DNA of 64,000 bases from Sphingomonas sp. Leaf242 (GTDB lineage: Bacteria > Pseudomonadota > Alphaproteobacteria > Sphingomonadales > Sphingomonadaceae): contig NZ_LMLW01000012.1 of the NCBI RefSeq assembly GCF_001422045.1, positions 62,001 through 126,000 on the forward strand, given 5' to 3'. The translations under genes were made by a program, and so were the position numbers. This document shows positions 34,708-42,391 of the stretch, piece after piece. Each line of letters begins with the position of its first letter. Positions within the stretch are counted from its first letter, which is position 1. Under the pieces are notes generated by a model, which was given only the letters and a program-made list of their open reading frames with translations, was not told the origin of the DNA and ran no database searches.

Positions 34708-35511
34708 TTAGTTTGCCGGGACGGTCGCCTGATCGAAGAACAGCGCCTGGCTGATCGCCGCCTTAACGGTCGAGCGCTGGAACGGCTTGGTGATCAGGAA
34801 GGTCGGCTCGGGCCGCTCGCCGGTCAGCAGGCGCTCGGGGAACGCGGTGATGAAGATCACCGGGACCTCGAACTCGGCCAGGATGTCCTTGACCGCGTCG
34901 ATACCCGAACTGTCGTCGGCAAGCTGGATGTCGGCGAGCACGAGGCCCGGCCGCATTTCCATAGCCAATGCGACGGCTTCGTCGCGGGTAACCGCGACAC
35001 CGGTCACGTCATGGCCGAGATCACGTACGATCGTCTCGATATCCATCGCGATGATCGGCTCGTCCTCGATGATCAGGACCTTCGCGCGGGTCTGGTTCTC
35101 GATCTCGGACAGCGCATCGGCGACGAGATCGTCGACTTCGCTCGGCTCGACCTCGATGAGATACGCGGCATCCTCGGGTGTGAAACCTTCCATCGCGGTC
35201 AGCAACAAGGCCTGCCGGGACAACGGAGTCATGCGGGCCAAGCGCGCACGCGCGACGGCCTCATGACCCTTCGCCTCATCGACACCCTCGTCGGCGACCT
35301 CGTCGAAGTTCGCCGAATTCCAGATCGCCTGGAACATCCGGTACAGGCCGAGGCGGGGATCGACATCGCGAGGAAACTCCTCGGGGGCTGCGACGATGGC
35401 CTCGAGCGTGGCGCGAACATACTTGTCGCCATGCATCTGGCTACCGGTCAGTGCCCGGCCATAGCGCCGCAAAAAGGGAAGGTGCGGTGCGAGTTGCTGT
35501 CCAAGCGACAT
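34708..35511 (-). CDS. phyR: PhyR, anti-anti-sigma response regulator
   Basis: 267 residues. The N-terminal half is an EcfG-like sigma mimic (regions 2 and 4, 'LPFLRRYGRALTGSQMHGDKYVRATLEAI' and 'PLSRQALLLTAMEGFTPEDAAYLIEVEPSEVDDLV'); the C-terminal half is a receiver with acidic 'IIEDEP', phospho-acceptor Asp194 in 'GLVLADIQLAD', and Lys in 'LITKPFQ'. Phosphorylated PhyR captures NepR and frees EcfG. Start ATG 35511, divergent from nepR. Confidence 0.95.
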   Translation of the reverse strand: MSLGQQLAPHLPFLRRYGRALTGSQMHGDKYVRATLEAIVAAPEEFPRDVDPRLGLYRMFQAIWNSANFDEVADEGVDEAKGHEAVARARLARMTPLSRQALLLTAMEGFTPEDAAYLIEVEPSEVDDLVADALSEIENQTRAKVLIIEDEPIIAMDIETIVRDLGHDVTGVAVTRDEAVALAMEMRPGLVLADIQLADDSSGIDAVKDILAEFEVPVIFITAFPERLLTGERPEPTFLITKPFQRSTVKAAISQALFFDQATVPAN

Positions 35512-35666
35512 GGGTAACGAATACTCCCTGATCCTATGCGGCCCCTCATGTGTCGGGCGGCTCGCAGCATTACAATGGCGTCGGTCGAAAATGGCCCGGA
35601 TCCGTCGCCCGATCGTCTTAACATATGACAACGTTGTACGGAGACGGGGAAATTTCGCTCGAACAC

Positions 35667-35691
35667 GGAACTATCGAGATGCTATTTGGTT
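35667..35691 (+). promoter_or_regulatory. Candidate EcfG promoter upstream of nepR
   Basis: GGAAC (35667-35671), a 16-base spacer and GGTT (35688-35691); consensus is GGAAC-N16/17-CGTT, so the -10 differs in one base. It lies about 50 bases before nepR and would give the usual autoregulation of the locus. Confidence 0.5.
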
Positions 35692-35739
35692 TCACGAACA
35701 GCTTTTTGTGAGTAGGCGACCTGTGTCAGGGATCGTGCC

Positions 35740-35949
35740 ATGCTCGCAACCACACCATCGGTATGCGTCGTGCAGGGGGAAGTTTTGAGTTTGGGCCACG
35801 ACACGGAGAAGACTTCGTCTGCCAAGATCCCGAAGGCTATCCCCAACAAGGATCAGCAAATGGGGTCGGCCTTGCGCTCGGTCTATCAGAAAACTGTCGA
35901 TGAGACGATCCCGGACGATCTGCTCGATCTTCTCGGCAAGCTAGACTGA
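35740..35949 (+). CDS. nepR: NepR, anti-sigma factor
   Basis: 69 residues from ATG 35740, preceded by AGGGA at good spacing. A TTG at 35785 behind AGGGGGA would give a 54-residue form. The NepR core is at the C-terminus: 'LRSVYQKTVDETIPDDLLDLLGKLD', two amphipathic helices that bind sigma. It sequesters EcfG until PhyR~P takes it. phyP begins 11 bases after its stop. Confidence 0.88.
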   Translation: MLATTPSVCVVQGEVLSLGHDTEKTSSAKIPKAIPNKDQQMGSALRSVYQKTVDETIPDDLLDLLGKLD

Positions 35950-35960
35950 CGGCGGGCCGG

Positions 35961-37589
35961 ATGGCCTCGCCGATCGATTTGTCCGACGAGCGATCGCCGC
36001 TCGCAGAACTCCCTGAACATCGACTGTTTGCAACCATGCGGCGGCTGCCGACCGGCGCAAAACTGTTCCTCATCCTTAGTGCGGCGCTACTGCCGCTGGC
36101 GTTGATCGCGGTTTTCGCGACCTTGCAGACTACGCGGCTGGCCGATCAGGAAGCACGGGCACGGCTGCGTGTCACCGCCAACGAAAGTGCGCGTGCGATC
36201 GCGATCGAGTTGGTGGGCGACATGACGGCGTTGCGCGTCGCCGTGAACGCGCTTGGCAACGATCCTGCCGATGCACCGAGTTGCGCACGCGCACAGGGCG
36301 TCTTCGCACAGCAGTCTTCGGCCGGGACGCGCTTCATCATCACCGATCGCGCCGGCCACGTGCTGTGCGGCGTCGCATTGCCCAACCCGGTGACGTTGCG
36401 ACGCGACGACATGCCAATCTCGGCGGCGATCGTACCGGACACCGGGCTGCTGTTGGCGATTTCCGGCCCCACGTCCGGCCGACGCGGCGGCACCTCCGCA
36501 CGTGCCTATTTCCCCCGCGCGTTCCTCGAAAAGATTGCGACGCCGTCGACGCGCGCCTCGGCGGTCAGCAGCGCGATCGTCCTCGACGAAGAAGCGCTCC
36601 ACCTCGAAACCATCCCCGACGAACGGCCGCTCGATCGCATGGAGACGACCCGTACCGATCTGGGCGTCGCAGGCCTCGCACTGCGCACGAGCGTCCGCAG
36701 CGCGCCGGTCACGTCGTCGCTGATCGTCGCGATGCTCTTGCCGCTGCTGATGTGGCTCGCCGCCGCCAGCATCGCGTGGTTCGTGGTCGACCGACTGCTG
36801 ATCCGGCCGTTGCGGCGGTTGCGCGGCGCGGTCGCTGCGTTCACGCCGGGCGAGGAACTCGACTTCGGTGTCGTCAGCACGCTGCCCGCGCAGGAAATCC
36901 GTGAACTCGGCGAGACGTTCCAGTCGATCAGCCGGACGGTCGCGTTGCACGAAGCGGGGCTTGCCGAGGGTCTGGTCAGACAGACTAAGCTGACGCGCGA
37001 AGTACATCACCGGGTCAAGAACAACCTCCAGGTGATCTCCAGCCTCATCAATTTCCACGCGCGCAGCGCCCCCAGCGCGGACGCGACCGCGGCCTATTCC
37101 TCGATCCAGCGCCGCGTCGATGCTCTGGCAGTGGTGCACCGCAATCATTTCGCCGAGCTCGAGGAAAATCGCGGGCTCAACCTGCGCACCATGATCGGCG
37201 AATTGTCGGCCAACATCCGCGCGACCGCGTCCGAACGGTCGCATGGCCTCGGCATCACGCTCGATATCGATCCGTATCTCGTCAACCAGGATGTCGCCGT
37301 CGCGATCGCGTTCCTCGTCACCGAGATGATCGAACTCGCGATCAGTTGCGATCCGGTCGCGCAGATCCGGATCGTCGTGAAACCCGCCGAAAAGATCGCC
37401 GACAAACCCGACCGCGGACTGCTACGCGTCGTGTCGCGCGCCTTGGTCGAGAGCGATGCACTGCGCGAGTCCGTCTCGCGCTATGGGCGTGTCATGGAGG
37501 GTCTTTCGCGCCAGTTGCGCTCGCCGCTCCATCACGATCCGTTGGTCGGCGCTTACGAGATCGCCTTCGCGGTCACCGGTCGCGATTGA
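35961..37589 (+). CDS. phyP: PhyP-type membrane sensor kinase/phosphatase (HisKA_2)
   Basis: 542 residues. One helix at about 33-51 ('AKLFLILSAALLPLALIAVF') and another at about 255-275 ('SLIVAMLLPLLMWLAAASIAWFVV') flank a periplasmic sensor domain; a HAMP-like region follows. The HisKA_2 motif is 'REVHHRVKNNLQVISSLINFHAR' with His350. The ATPase region is degenerate: the N-box position reads 'FLVTEMIELAISCDP' without the usual Asn, and no DNGxG-type G-box is seen. Sphingomonas PhyP works mainly as a PhyR phosphatase, which fits this loss. Confidence 0.85.
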   Translation: MASPIDLSDERSPLAELPEHRLFATMRRLPTGAKLFLILSAALLPLALIAVFATLQTTRLADQEARARLRVTANESARAIAIELVGDMTALRVAVNALGNDPADAPSCARAQGVFAQQSSAGTRFIITDRAGHVLCGVALPNPVTLRRDDMPISAAIVPDTGLLLAISGPTSGRRGGTSARAYFPRAFLEKIATPSTRASAVSSAIVLDEEALHLETIPDERPLDRMETTRTDLGVAGLALRTSVRSAPVTSSLIVAMLLPLLMWLAAASIAWFVVDRLLIRPLRRLRGAVAAFTPGEELDFGVVSTLPAQEIRELGETFQSISRTVALHEAGLAEGLVRQTKLTREVHHRVKNNLQVISSLINFHARSAPSADATAAYSSIQRRVDALAVVHRNHFAELEENRGLNLRTMIGELSANIRATASERSHGLGITLDIDPYLVNQDVAVAIAFLVTEMIELAISCDPVAQIRIVVKPAEKIADKPDRGLLRVVSRALVESDALRESVSRYGRVMEGLSRQLRSPLHHDPLVGAYEIAFAVTGRD

Positions 37590-37635
37590 GCGAACCCGGT
37601 ATTTCCGGTTCGCAGGATAAAATTCGGAAAAACTG

Positions 37636-37660
37636 GGAACCGAGTGCCGCGACCACCGTT
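37636..37660 (+). promoter_or_regulatory. EcfG-type promoter, consensus match
   Basis: GGAAC (37636-37640), a 16-base spacer and CGTT (37657-37660) match the general stress sigma consensus exactly. It starts 47 bases after the phyP stop and is correctly placed to start the short RNA at 37667. Confidence 0.75.
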
Positions 37661-37666
37661 TGATAA

Positions 37667-37765
37667 TTCGGATAGCGAATTTATGCCCCCCCGCTCTCGC
37701 TATCCCGAACACAGGCCCGGCCGCATCACCCTCCCCCCCCGGTGATGCTGTCGGGCCTTTAATTT
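37667..37765 (+). ncRNA. Candidate GsrN-like general stress small RNA
   Basis: About 99 nt, from just after the EcfG promoter to an intrinsic terminator. Hairpin 1: 37667-37678 pairs with 37697-37709 (12 pairs, one bulged base), and the 18-nt loop exposes seven consecutive C (37686-37692). Hairpin 2: AGGCCCG and GCATCACC (37713-37730) pair with GGTGATGC and CGGGCCT (37741-37758), loop CTCCCCCCCC, then TTTAATTT. GsrN, the sigma-T dependent sRNA of Caulobacter, has a 5' hairpin with a C-rich loop, a terminator hairpin and an EcfG promoter. The match is structural; I cannot test homology. Confidence 0.7.
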
Positions 37766-37798
37766 ATCCAAACCACTGCGTTGGCGAGTTTCGCCGCC

Positions 37799-37823
37799 GG
37801 AACGAAATTCCCGCCCGAACATT
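37799..37823 (+). promoter_or_regulatory. Weak EcfG-like promoter before the entericidin gene
   Basis: GGAAC (37799-37803), spacer of 16, then CATT (37820-37823), one base off the CGTT consensus. It lies 39 bases before the lipoprotein start and beyond the sRNA terminator. Confidence 0.35.
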
Positions 37824-37861
37824 GCATCTCCGGTGGCATTCAAGCCCTTGGAGGAAGTATT

Positions 37862-37996
37862 ATGCGTAAGTTGGTTGGACTGGCGATCGTGGCTAGCGCT
37901 TTGATGGTATCGGCCTGCAACACCGTCGAGGGTGCAGGCAAGGACGTGGCTTCGGCCGGCAAGACCGTCGCGAAGACCGCAGACAACGCCAAGTAA
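37862..37996 (+). CDS. Entericidin A/B family lipoprotein
   Basis: 44 residues. Signal peptide MRKLVGLAIVASALMVSAC with a lipobox (VSAC), so the mature product is a 26-residue lipoprotein: 'CNTVEGAGKDVASAGKTVAK'. That is the entericidin/EcnAB pattern. GGAGGAAG precedes the ATG. Entericidins are small stationary-phase lipoproteins in E. coli; linkage here to the stress sigma locus is in keeping. Terminator at 38018. Confidence 0.88.
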   Translation: MRKLVGLAIVASALMVSACNTVEGAGKDVASAGKTVAKTADNAK

Positions 37997-38017
37997 GCCT
38001 TCACGCTTAGTGCAATG

Positions 38018-38050
38018 CGGGGCTCGGTGCACATGCACCGGGCCCCGTTT
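38018..38050 (+). terminator. Terminator after the entericidin gene
   Basis: CGGGGC-CGGTGCA pairs with TGCACCG-GCCCCG, followed by TTTT. It also lies at the 3' end of the convergent tatC gene. Confidence 0.85.
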
Positions 38051-38055
38051 TCGTA

Positions 38056-38853
38056 TCAGCGCTCGACGATATCGGTACCGGCGTCGGTCTCGTCCTCACC
38101 GTCCGTCGCCTGCGCCTTGGCGCGGCTGCGCTCGGTGAACCAGATCCCGACCAGCGCCATTTCGTATAGGATGACGAGCGGGATCGCGAGCAGCAGCTGC
38201 GAGCCGATATCCGGCGGCGTCAGCACCGCGGCGATCGCGAACGCCGCGACGATCGCATAACGCCGCGCGCCGATCAGCTGCTTGCGCGTGACGATGCCGG
38301 CCCGCTCGAGCAGCATGAGCAGCACCGGCAGCAGGAACGATATGCCGAAGCCGAACAGGAACTGCATCGTGAACGACAGGTAATTGCCGATCCCCGGCAG
38401 CGCCTCGCGGTGGATGCCGCCGACCATCCCGTCGAACCCGAGCAGGAAGTGCAGCGCCATCGGGATCGCGACATAATACGCCATCGCCGCACCGGTCAGG
38501 AACAGCACCGGGGTCGCGAGGATGAACGGCAGGAGCGCGCGCTTCTCCTTCTTGTAGAGCCCGGGCGCGACGAACTGCCACAACTGGTTCGCGATCACCG
38601 GGAACGACAGCATCATCGCCGCGAAGAACGCCACCTTGATCTGGACGAAGAACGCCTCGAATATCTCGGTGTAGATCACCTTGTTCTGGCCGGCCGCGAG
38701 CAGCGGGTGGACCAGGAAGCCGAAGATATCCTCGGCGAAATACATCGAGATCGCGAACGTCACGACCAGCGCGGCGATGCAGTACAGCAAGCGCCGCCGC
38801 AACTCGATCAGATGGTCGAGCAACGGTGCCCGGCTAGCGTCGATCTCGCTCAT
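38056..38853 (-). CDS. tatC: Twin-arginine translocase subunit TatC
   Basis: 265 residues with six membrane helices. The N-terminal 'LLDHLIELRRRLLYCIAALVV' and the 'SFPVIANQLWQFVAPGLYKKEKRALLPFI' loop bind the twin-arginine signal and TatB. It is the last gene of a tatA-tatB-tatC unit, 43 bases after tatB. The cytoplasmic tail is acidic (GEDETDAG). Confidence 0.95.
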   Translation of the reverse strand: MSEIDASRAPLLDHLIELRRRLLYCIAALVVTFAISMYFAEDIFGFLVHPLLAAGQNKVIYTEIFEAFFVQIKVAFFAAMMLSFPVIANQLWQFVAPGLYKKEKRALLPFILATPVLFLTGAAMAYYVAIPMALHFLLGFDGMVGGIHREALPGIGNYLSFTMQFLFGFGISFLLPVLLMLLERAGIVTRKQLIGARRYAIVAAFAIAAVLTPPDIGSQLLLAIPLVILYEMALVGIWFTERSRAKAQATDGEDETDAGTDIVER

Positions 38854-38896
38854 GTCATGCTTTCAGCCGCCACGGGGGCGCGGAGGTTGAGACCGA

Positions 38897-39451
38897 TCAC
38901 GACGACGCGACGTCGGACTTGCCGGTCTTGTCGTCGATCGCTTGGGGCGCAGGAACCGGAGCGGTCGTCTGCGTATCGAACAGGTCCGGGGCGCGATCCG
39001 GCGAAAGCGGGGCCACCCCAGGCCGATCGCCGTGACCGGTATCGTGACCCGAAGCATCAACGGGCGCGGCGGGGGCGACGACCGGCTTCTCGACCATCAC
39101 TGGCTCGTCCGTATGATCGTCCGCGTGGTCGAGGGACCGATAATCGCGACGGTACTCCTCCGTCTCCGGCGAATGCACGACCTGCGTGGTATCGGCCGTA
39201 GCATCCGTACCCGTCTGTGGATGCTCGCGCATGATGCGTTCGTTTTCCGACGCCCAGCGCTTTTCCATCTCTTCGAGTTCGGCCTCGCGGACCATCGAAT
39301 CGAAGCCCGAGCGAAATTGCCGCGCGACGCCGCGCGCCTTGCCGACCCAATAGCCGACCACGCGCATCGCCTTGGGCAGATCCTTCGGACCGATCACGAT
39401 GAGCGCAACGAAAGCCACGAGCAGGAACTCGGAGGCATCGATATTGAACAT
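38897..39451 (-). CDS. tatB: Sec-independent translocase subunit TatB
   Basis: 184 residues. 'MFNIDASEFLLVAFVALIVIGPKDLPKAMRVVGYWVGKAR' is the TatB membrane helix and hinge, with the family's Gly-Pro. An amphipathic helix and a long acidic Pro-rich tail follow, longer than in E. coli but usual for alphaproteobacteria. It receives substrate with TatC. 37 bases downstream of tatA. Confidence 0.93.
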   Translation of the reverse strand: MFNIDASEFLLVAFVALIVIGPKDLPKAMRVVGYWVGKARGVARQFRSGFDSMVREAELEEMEKRWASENERIMREHPQTGTDATADTTQVVHSPETEEYRRDYRSLDHADDHTDEPVMVEKPVVAPAAPVDASGHDTGHGDRPGVAPLSPDRAPDLFDTQTTAPVPAPQAIDDKTGKSDVASS

Positions 39452-39488
39452 CAGCAGCGCCTATTCGGAGACGTCAACTCAACCGGTT

Positions 39489-39734
39489 TCAAGCGGGACG
39501 GTCGTCACGGACGCGATTGCCGTCGCGATCGAACGCGGGATCGGCGGTCTTCTGCGCTTCGATCCGCGCCGATGGCTTGGCCGGCGTCTCGTCGTCGTTC
39601 TCGGACATGCCCTTCTTGAAGTTCTTCACGCCCTTGGCGACGTCGCCCATAAGGTTCGAGAATCGGCCGCCGCCGAGAAGGAGGATCGCGACGACCGCGA
39701 GGACTAGCAAGTGAATCGGGCTGAAACCGCCCAT
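39489..39734 (-). CDS. tatA: Twin-arginine translocase subunit TatA
   Basis: 81 residues: a membrane helix ('SPIHLLVLAVVAILLLGGGRF') and 'SNLMGDVAKGVKNFKKGMSE', the amphipathic helix that builds the pore. The first position is MGGFSPIHL, typical of TatA. A polar C-terminal tail follows. First gene of the tatABC unit and 35 bases after scpB. Confidence 0.94.
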   Translation of the reverse strand: MGGFSPIHLLVLAVVAILLLGGGRFSNLMGDVAKGVKNFKKGMSENDDETPAKPSARIEAQKTADPAFDRDGNRVRDDRPA

Positions 39735-39769
39735 GGCAATTCTCCTGGAAACTGGACCCTATCTAAGCC

Positions 39770-40384
39770 TCATCCCGTCTCATTGCCAGCCATCTCGCCA
39801 TCGACGTCCGCGTCGCGGTGACCATCGCCGTCACCGTCCAAGCGATCGAACGCCAGATCGACCGGGTCGAGCAGTCCCGCGGCGCGCAGATCGTCGATCC
39901 CGGGCAGGTCGCGGCGGCTCTGGAGTCCGAAATGGACGAGGAATGCAGGCGTGGTCGCAAACATCAGCGGGCGTCCCGGCACTTCGCGCCGCCCGGCCGG
40001 CTTCACCCAGCCAGCCTCCATCAGGACGTCGAGCGTCCCCTTCGAGATCTGCACCCCGCGAATCGCCTCGATTTCCGCGCGGGTCACGGGCTCGTGATAG
40101 GCGATGATCGCGAGCGTCTCGATCCCCGCGCGGCTGAGCTTGCGCGGTTCCTCGCGGTCGCGGCGGAGCATGTGCGCCATGTCCGGTGCGGTCTGGAACT
40201 GCCAGCGCTCGCCGCGTCGGACGATGGCGATGCCGCGACCGGCATAGTCGGCGGTCAGCTGGTCGAGTGCGGCGCGGACGTCACCGCTACCGACATGCGC
40301 GCGGATCGAGTCGAGCGTCAGCGGTGTCTCGGCCGCGAACAGTACCGCCTCGACGGCGCGCGCGAAATCGTCGGGCGGCGTCAC
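39770..40384 (-). CDS. scpB: Segregation and condensation protein ScpB
   Basis: 204 residues from GTG 40384, overlapping the scpA stop by four bases (GTGA). Winged-helix motifs 'AVEAVLFAAETPLTLDSIRAHV' and 'ETLAIIAYHEPVTRAEIEAIRGVQISKGTLDVLMEAGWVKPAGRREVPGRPLMFATT' are standard. It works with ScpA and Smc in chromosome condensation. The C-terminus has a short acidic tail rich in Asp and Gly. Confidence 0.94.
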   Translation of the reverse strand: MTPPDDFARAVEAVLFAAETPLTLDSIRAHVGSGDVRAALDQLTADYAGRGIAIVRRGERWQFQTAPDMAHMLRRDREEPRKLSRAGIETLAIIAYHEPVTRAEIEAIRGVQISKGTLDVLMEAGWVKPAGRREVPGRPLMFATTPAFLVHFGLQSRRDLPGIDDLRAAGLLDPVDLAFDRLDGDGDGHRDADVDGEMAGNETG

Positions 40385-41103
40385 GCGCGGGCTCTCAGAT
40401 ACAGTGGCGCGAAGGGCGACGCCTGGCGCAGTTCGATCTTCCCCTGCCGCGCGAGTTCGAGCGCTGCGACGAAGCTGGACGCGAGCGCCGATCGCCGGAG
40501 ACGCTCGCCCGCTTCGGGGAGGAAGCTTTCGATCACGCTCCAGTCGATCCGCTCGCCGACCAGCATCGACACGCGCTCCAGCGCCGCCTCCAGTGTCATC
40601 ACCTCGCGGTCGGCGACGACGTGCATCACCGGCCGCGTCCGCGCGGAAATGCGGCCGTACGCGGCGATCAGGTCGAAGATCTCGGCCTGCCATGCCGCCT
40701 TGCGCACCGTACGCAGCCCCTCTGGTGCGCCGCGCAGGAACACGTCGCGCCCGGTCCGGTCGCGCGCCATCAGCCGCGCGCCGGCCTCGCGCATCGCACT
40801 CAGGCGTTCGAGCCGCAGTTGGAGCCGCAGCGCGAGTTCCTCCGGGTCGGGCTCGGCGAGCGGGTCGCGTGGCAGGAGCAATGCCGACTTCAGATACGCC
40901 AGCCAAGCCGCCATCACGAGATAGTCGGCGGCGAGTTCGAGCTTCAGCGCGCGCGCGGAGTCGACATAGGCAAGGTACTGCTCGACCAGTGCGAGGATCG
41001 AGATCTTTCGCAGATCGACTTTCTGCCCACGCGCGAGCGATAGCAGCAGATCGAGCGGCCCCTCCCATCCGTCGAGATCCAGGGTCAGTTGCACTTCGTC
41101 CAT
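40381..41103 (-). CDS. scpA: Segregation and condensation protein ScpA
   Basis: 240 residues; the kleisin of the bacterial Smc complex. 'WEGPLDLLLSLARGQKVDLRKISILALVEQYLAYV' at the N-terminus binds the Smc neck and 'AADYLVMAAWLAYLKSALLLP' is conserved. The C-terminal winged helix carries 'LRRSALASSFVAALELARQGKIELRQ'. It starts at ATG 41103, upstream of scpB, and its usual upstream neighbour nagZ has been separated by the ParD-like/map module. Confidence 0.94.
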   Translation of the reverse strand: MDEVQLTLDLDGWEGPLDLLLSLARGQKVDLRKISILALVEQYLAYVDSARALKLELAADYLVMAAWLAYLKSALLLPRDPLAEPDPEELALRLQLRLERLSAMREAGARLMARDRTGRDVFLRGAPEGLRTVRKAAWQAEIFDLIAAYGRISARTRPVMHVVADREVMTLEAALERVSMLVGERIDWSVIESFLPEAGERLRRSALASSFVAALELARQGKIELRQASPFAPLYLRARA

Positions 41104-41157
41104 CGCCGGACGCTACAGCGCGTGCCGCCGGGCATCCACCCTCTACGTTTGACGCTC

Positions 41158-41189
41158 GACCATATGAACCGTACACGTTTCATATGGTC
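41158..41189. promoter_or_regulatory. Inverted-repeat operator and promoter of the parD-like/map module
   Basis: GACCATATGAA and TTCATATGGTC are perfect 11-base inverted copies with a 10-base centre. A TTGACG (41149-41154) lies just upstream, so the repeat covers the region of the -10. The position 22 bases before the ParD-like gene suggests autoregulation. Confidence 0.65.
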
Positions 41190-41209
41190 AGGGTGAATGT
41201 GAGGTTTGA

Positions 41210-41416
41210 ATGGGTATTGTGAAGATCGACGACGCGCTGCACGAGGATGCGCGACGCGCGAGCCAGGTACTATGCCGGTCGATCAATGCGCAGGCGGAGT
41301 TCTGGATGAAGATCGGCATGCTCGCCGAGGCCAACCCGACTCTGTCGTTCAACGATATCGTCACCGCGCAACTCGCCGCGGCGTCGGTGCGCGTGTCCGA
41401 CAAAACGGCAGCCTGA
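41210..41416 (+). CDS. ParD-like antitoxin family protein
   Basis: 68 residues: 'MGIVKIDDALHEDARRASQV' then 'SINAQAEFWMKIGMLAEANP', a ribbon-helix-helix like N-terminus of the ParD-like family (PF11903 type). It starts at ATG 41210 and ends one base before map begins, so the pair is translationally coupled. Antitoxins of this kind bind their own operator, and a perfect inverted repeat lies upstream. No ParE-type toxin is beside it; its partner is a methionine aminopeptidase. Confidence 0.8.
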   Translation: MGIVKIDDALHEDARRASQVLCRSINAQAEFWMKIGMLAEANPTLSFNDIVTAQLAAASVRVSDKTAA

Positions 41417-41417
41417 G

Positions 41418-42191
41418 ATGGTGAAGACGCCGGCCGAACTGGCGCTGATGCGCGTGTCGGGCGCGTTGCTGGCGTCGGTGTTCGAGATGCTCGACGTGCA
41501 GGATCTGGCGGGGCTGTCGACGTTGCAGGTCAACGACATGGTCGATCGCTTCATCACCGAAGACCTCGCCGCCCGACCCGCGAGCAAGGGGCAATATGGC
41601 TTCGAGTATGTCCTGAACAGCTCGATCAACCATGTCGTCTGCCACGGCGTGCCGAACCCGCGCGACGTCATCCGCGATGGCGACATCGTCAATCTGGACA
41701 TCACGTTGGAAAAGAACGGGTTCATCGCCGATTCGAGCAAGACGTATATGGTGGGCACCGTTTCGCCCGCTGCGAAGCGCCTCGTGCGGGTCGCGCAGGA
41801 GGCGATGTGGCAGGGTATCCGGCAGGTCCGGGCGGGCGCGCATCTCGGCAATATCGGCTTCGCGATCGAGCGGCATGCGAAGAAACACGGCTATGCGGTG
41901 GTGCGCGACTATTGCGGGCACGGCATCGGCCGCGAGATGCACGAGGAGCCGCAGGTGCTCAATTTCGGGCGCGCCGGGACCGGCATGACGCTGCGCGAGG
42001 GAATGGTGTTCACGATCGAGCCGATGATCAACCAGGGGACGCGCAAGGTCTCGACCGAGGATGACGGGTGGACGGTGGTGACCGACGACGGCAAGCTTTC
42101 GGCGCAGTTCGAGCATACGGTGGCGGTGACGTGCGGCGGGGTCGAGGTGCTGACGTTGCGCGGGGATGAGCGGGCTCGGGGGTTGGGGTAA
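41418..42191 (+). CDS. map: Type I methionine aminopeptidase
   Basis: 257 residues; removes N-terminal Met from nascent proteins, di-metal. Ligands are in 'VNLDITLEKNGFIADSSKTY' (two Asp), 'YCGHGIGREMHEEPQVLNFG' (His), 'GMVFTIEPMIN' (Glu) and 'LSAQFEHTVAVT' (Glu). It lacks the N-terminal SH3/zinc extension of some actinobacterial forms. The start follows the ParD-like stop by one base. This is likely a second aminopeptidase of the genome, because this arrangement is a module rather than the usual map locus. Confidence 0.93.
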   Translation: MVKTPAELALMRVSGALLASVFEMLDVQDLAGLSTLQVNDMVDRFITEDLAARPASKGQYGFEYVLNSSINHVVCHGVPNPRDVIRDGDIVNLDITLEKNGFIADSSKTYMVGTVSPAAKRLVRVAQEAMWQGIRQVRAGAHLGNIGFAIERHAKKHGYAVVRDYCGHGIGREMHEEPQVLNFGRAGTGMTLREGMVFTIEPMINQGTRKVSTEDDGWTVVTDDGKLSAQFEHTVAVTCGGVEVLTLRGDERARGLG

Positions 42192-42236
42192 TCTGGGGTG
42201 AGCGTGATTGAGGCGGTCGCAACCGTTCAATCCATT

Positions 42237-42371
42237 CCGTTCGTGCTGAGTAGTGCCTGAGTAGGCTCGCAGAGCCGTACCGAAGGCGCGTATCGAAGCA
42301 CAGGTTCCGCGCGCCAACCCGTCCGTCGATACGCCGCTTCGACAAGCTCAGCAGCTACTCAGGACGAACGG
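42237..42371. repeat. Inverted-repeat element family C, copy 2
   Basis: CCGTTCGTGCTGAGTAG and CTACTCAGGACGAACGG at the ends, with CGTATCGAAGCACAGG and TCGATACGCC in the core. It follows map and precedes the family A copy, convergent with nagZ. Confidence 0.85.
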
Positions 42372-42391
42372 ATGGTGTGCTTTCCACAGAG

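Noticed and set aside
37713..37765. Treating the hairpin after phyP only as a phyP terminator
   Set aside because: An exact EcfG promoter and a second, separate C-loop hairpin lie between phyP and this terminator, so a short RNA explains more. It may also end phyP read-through.
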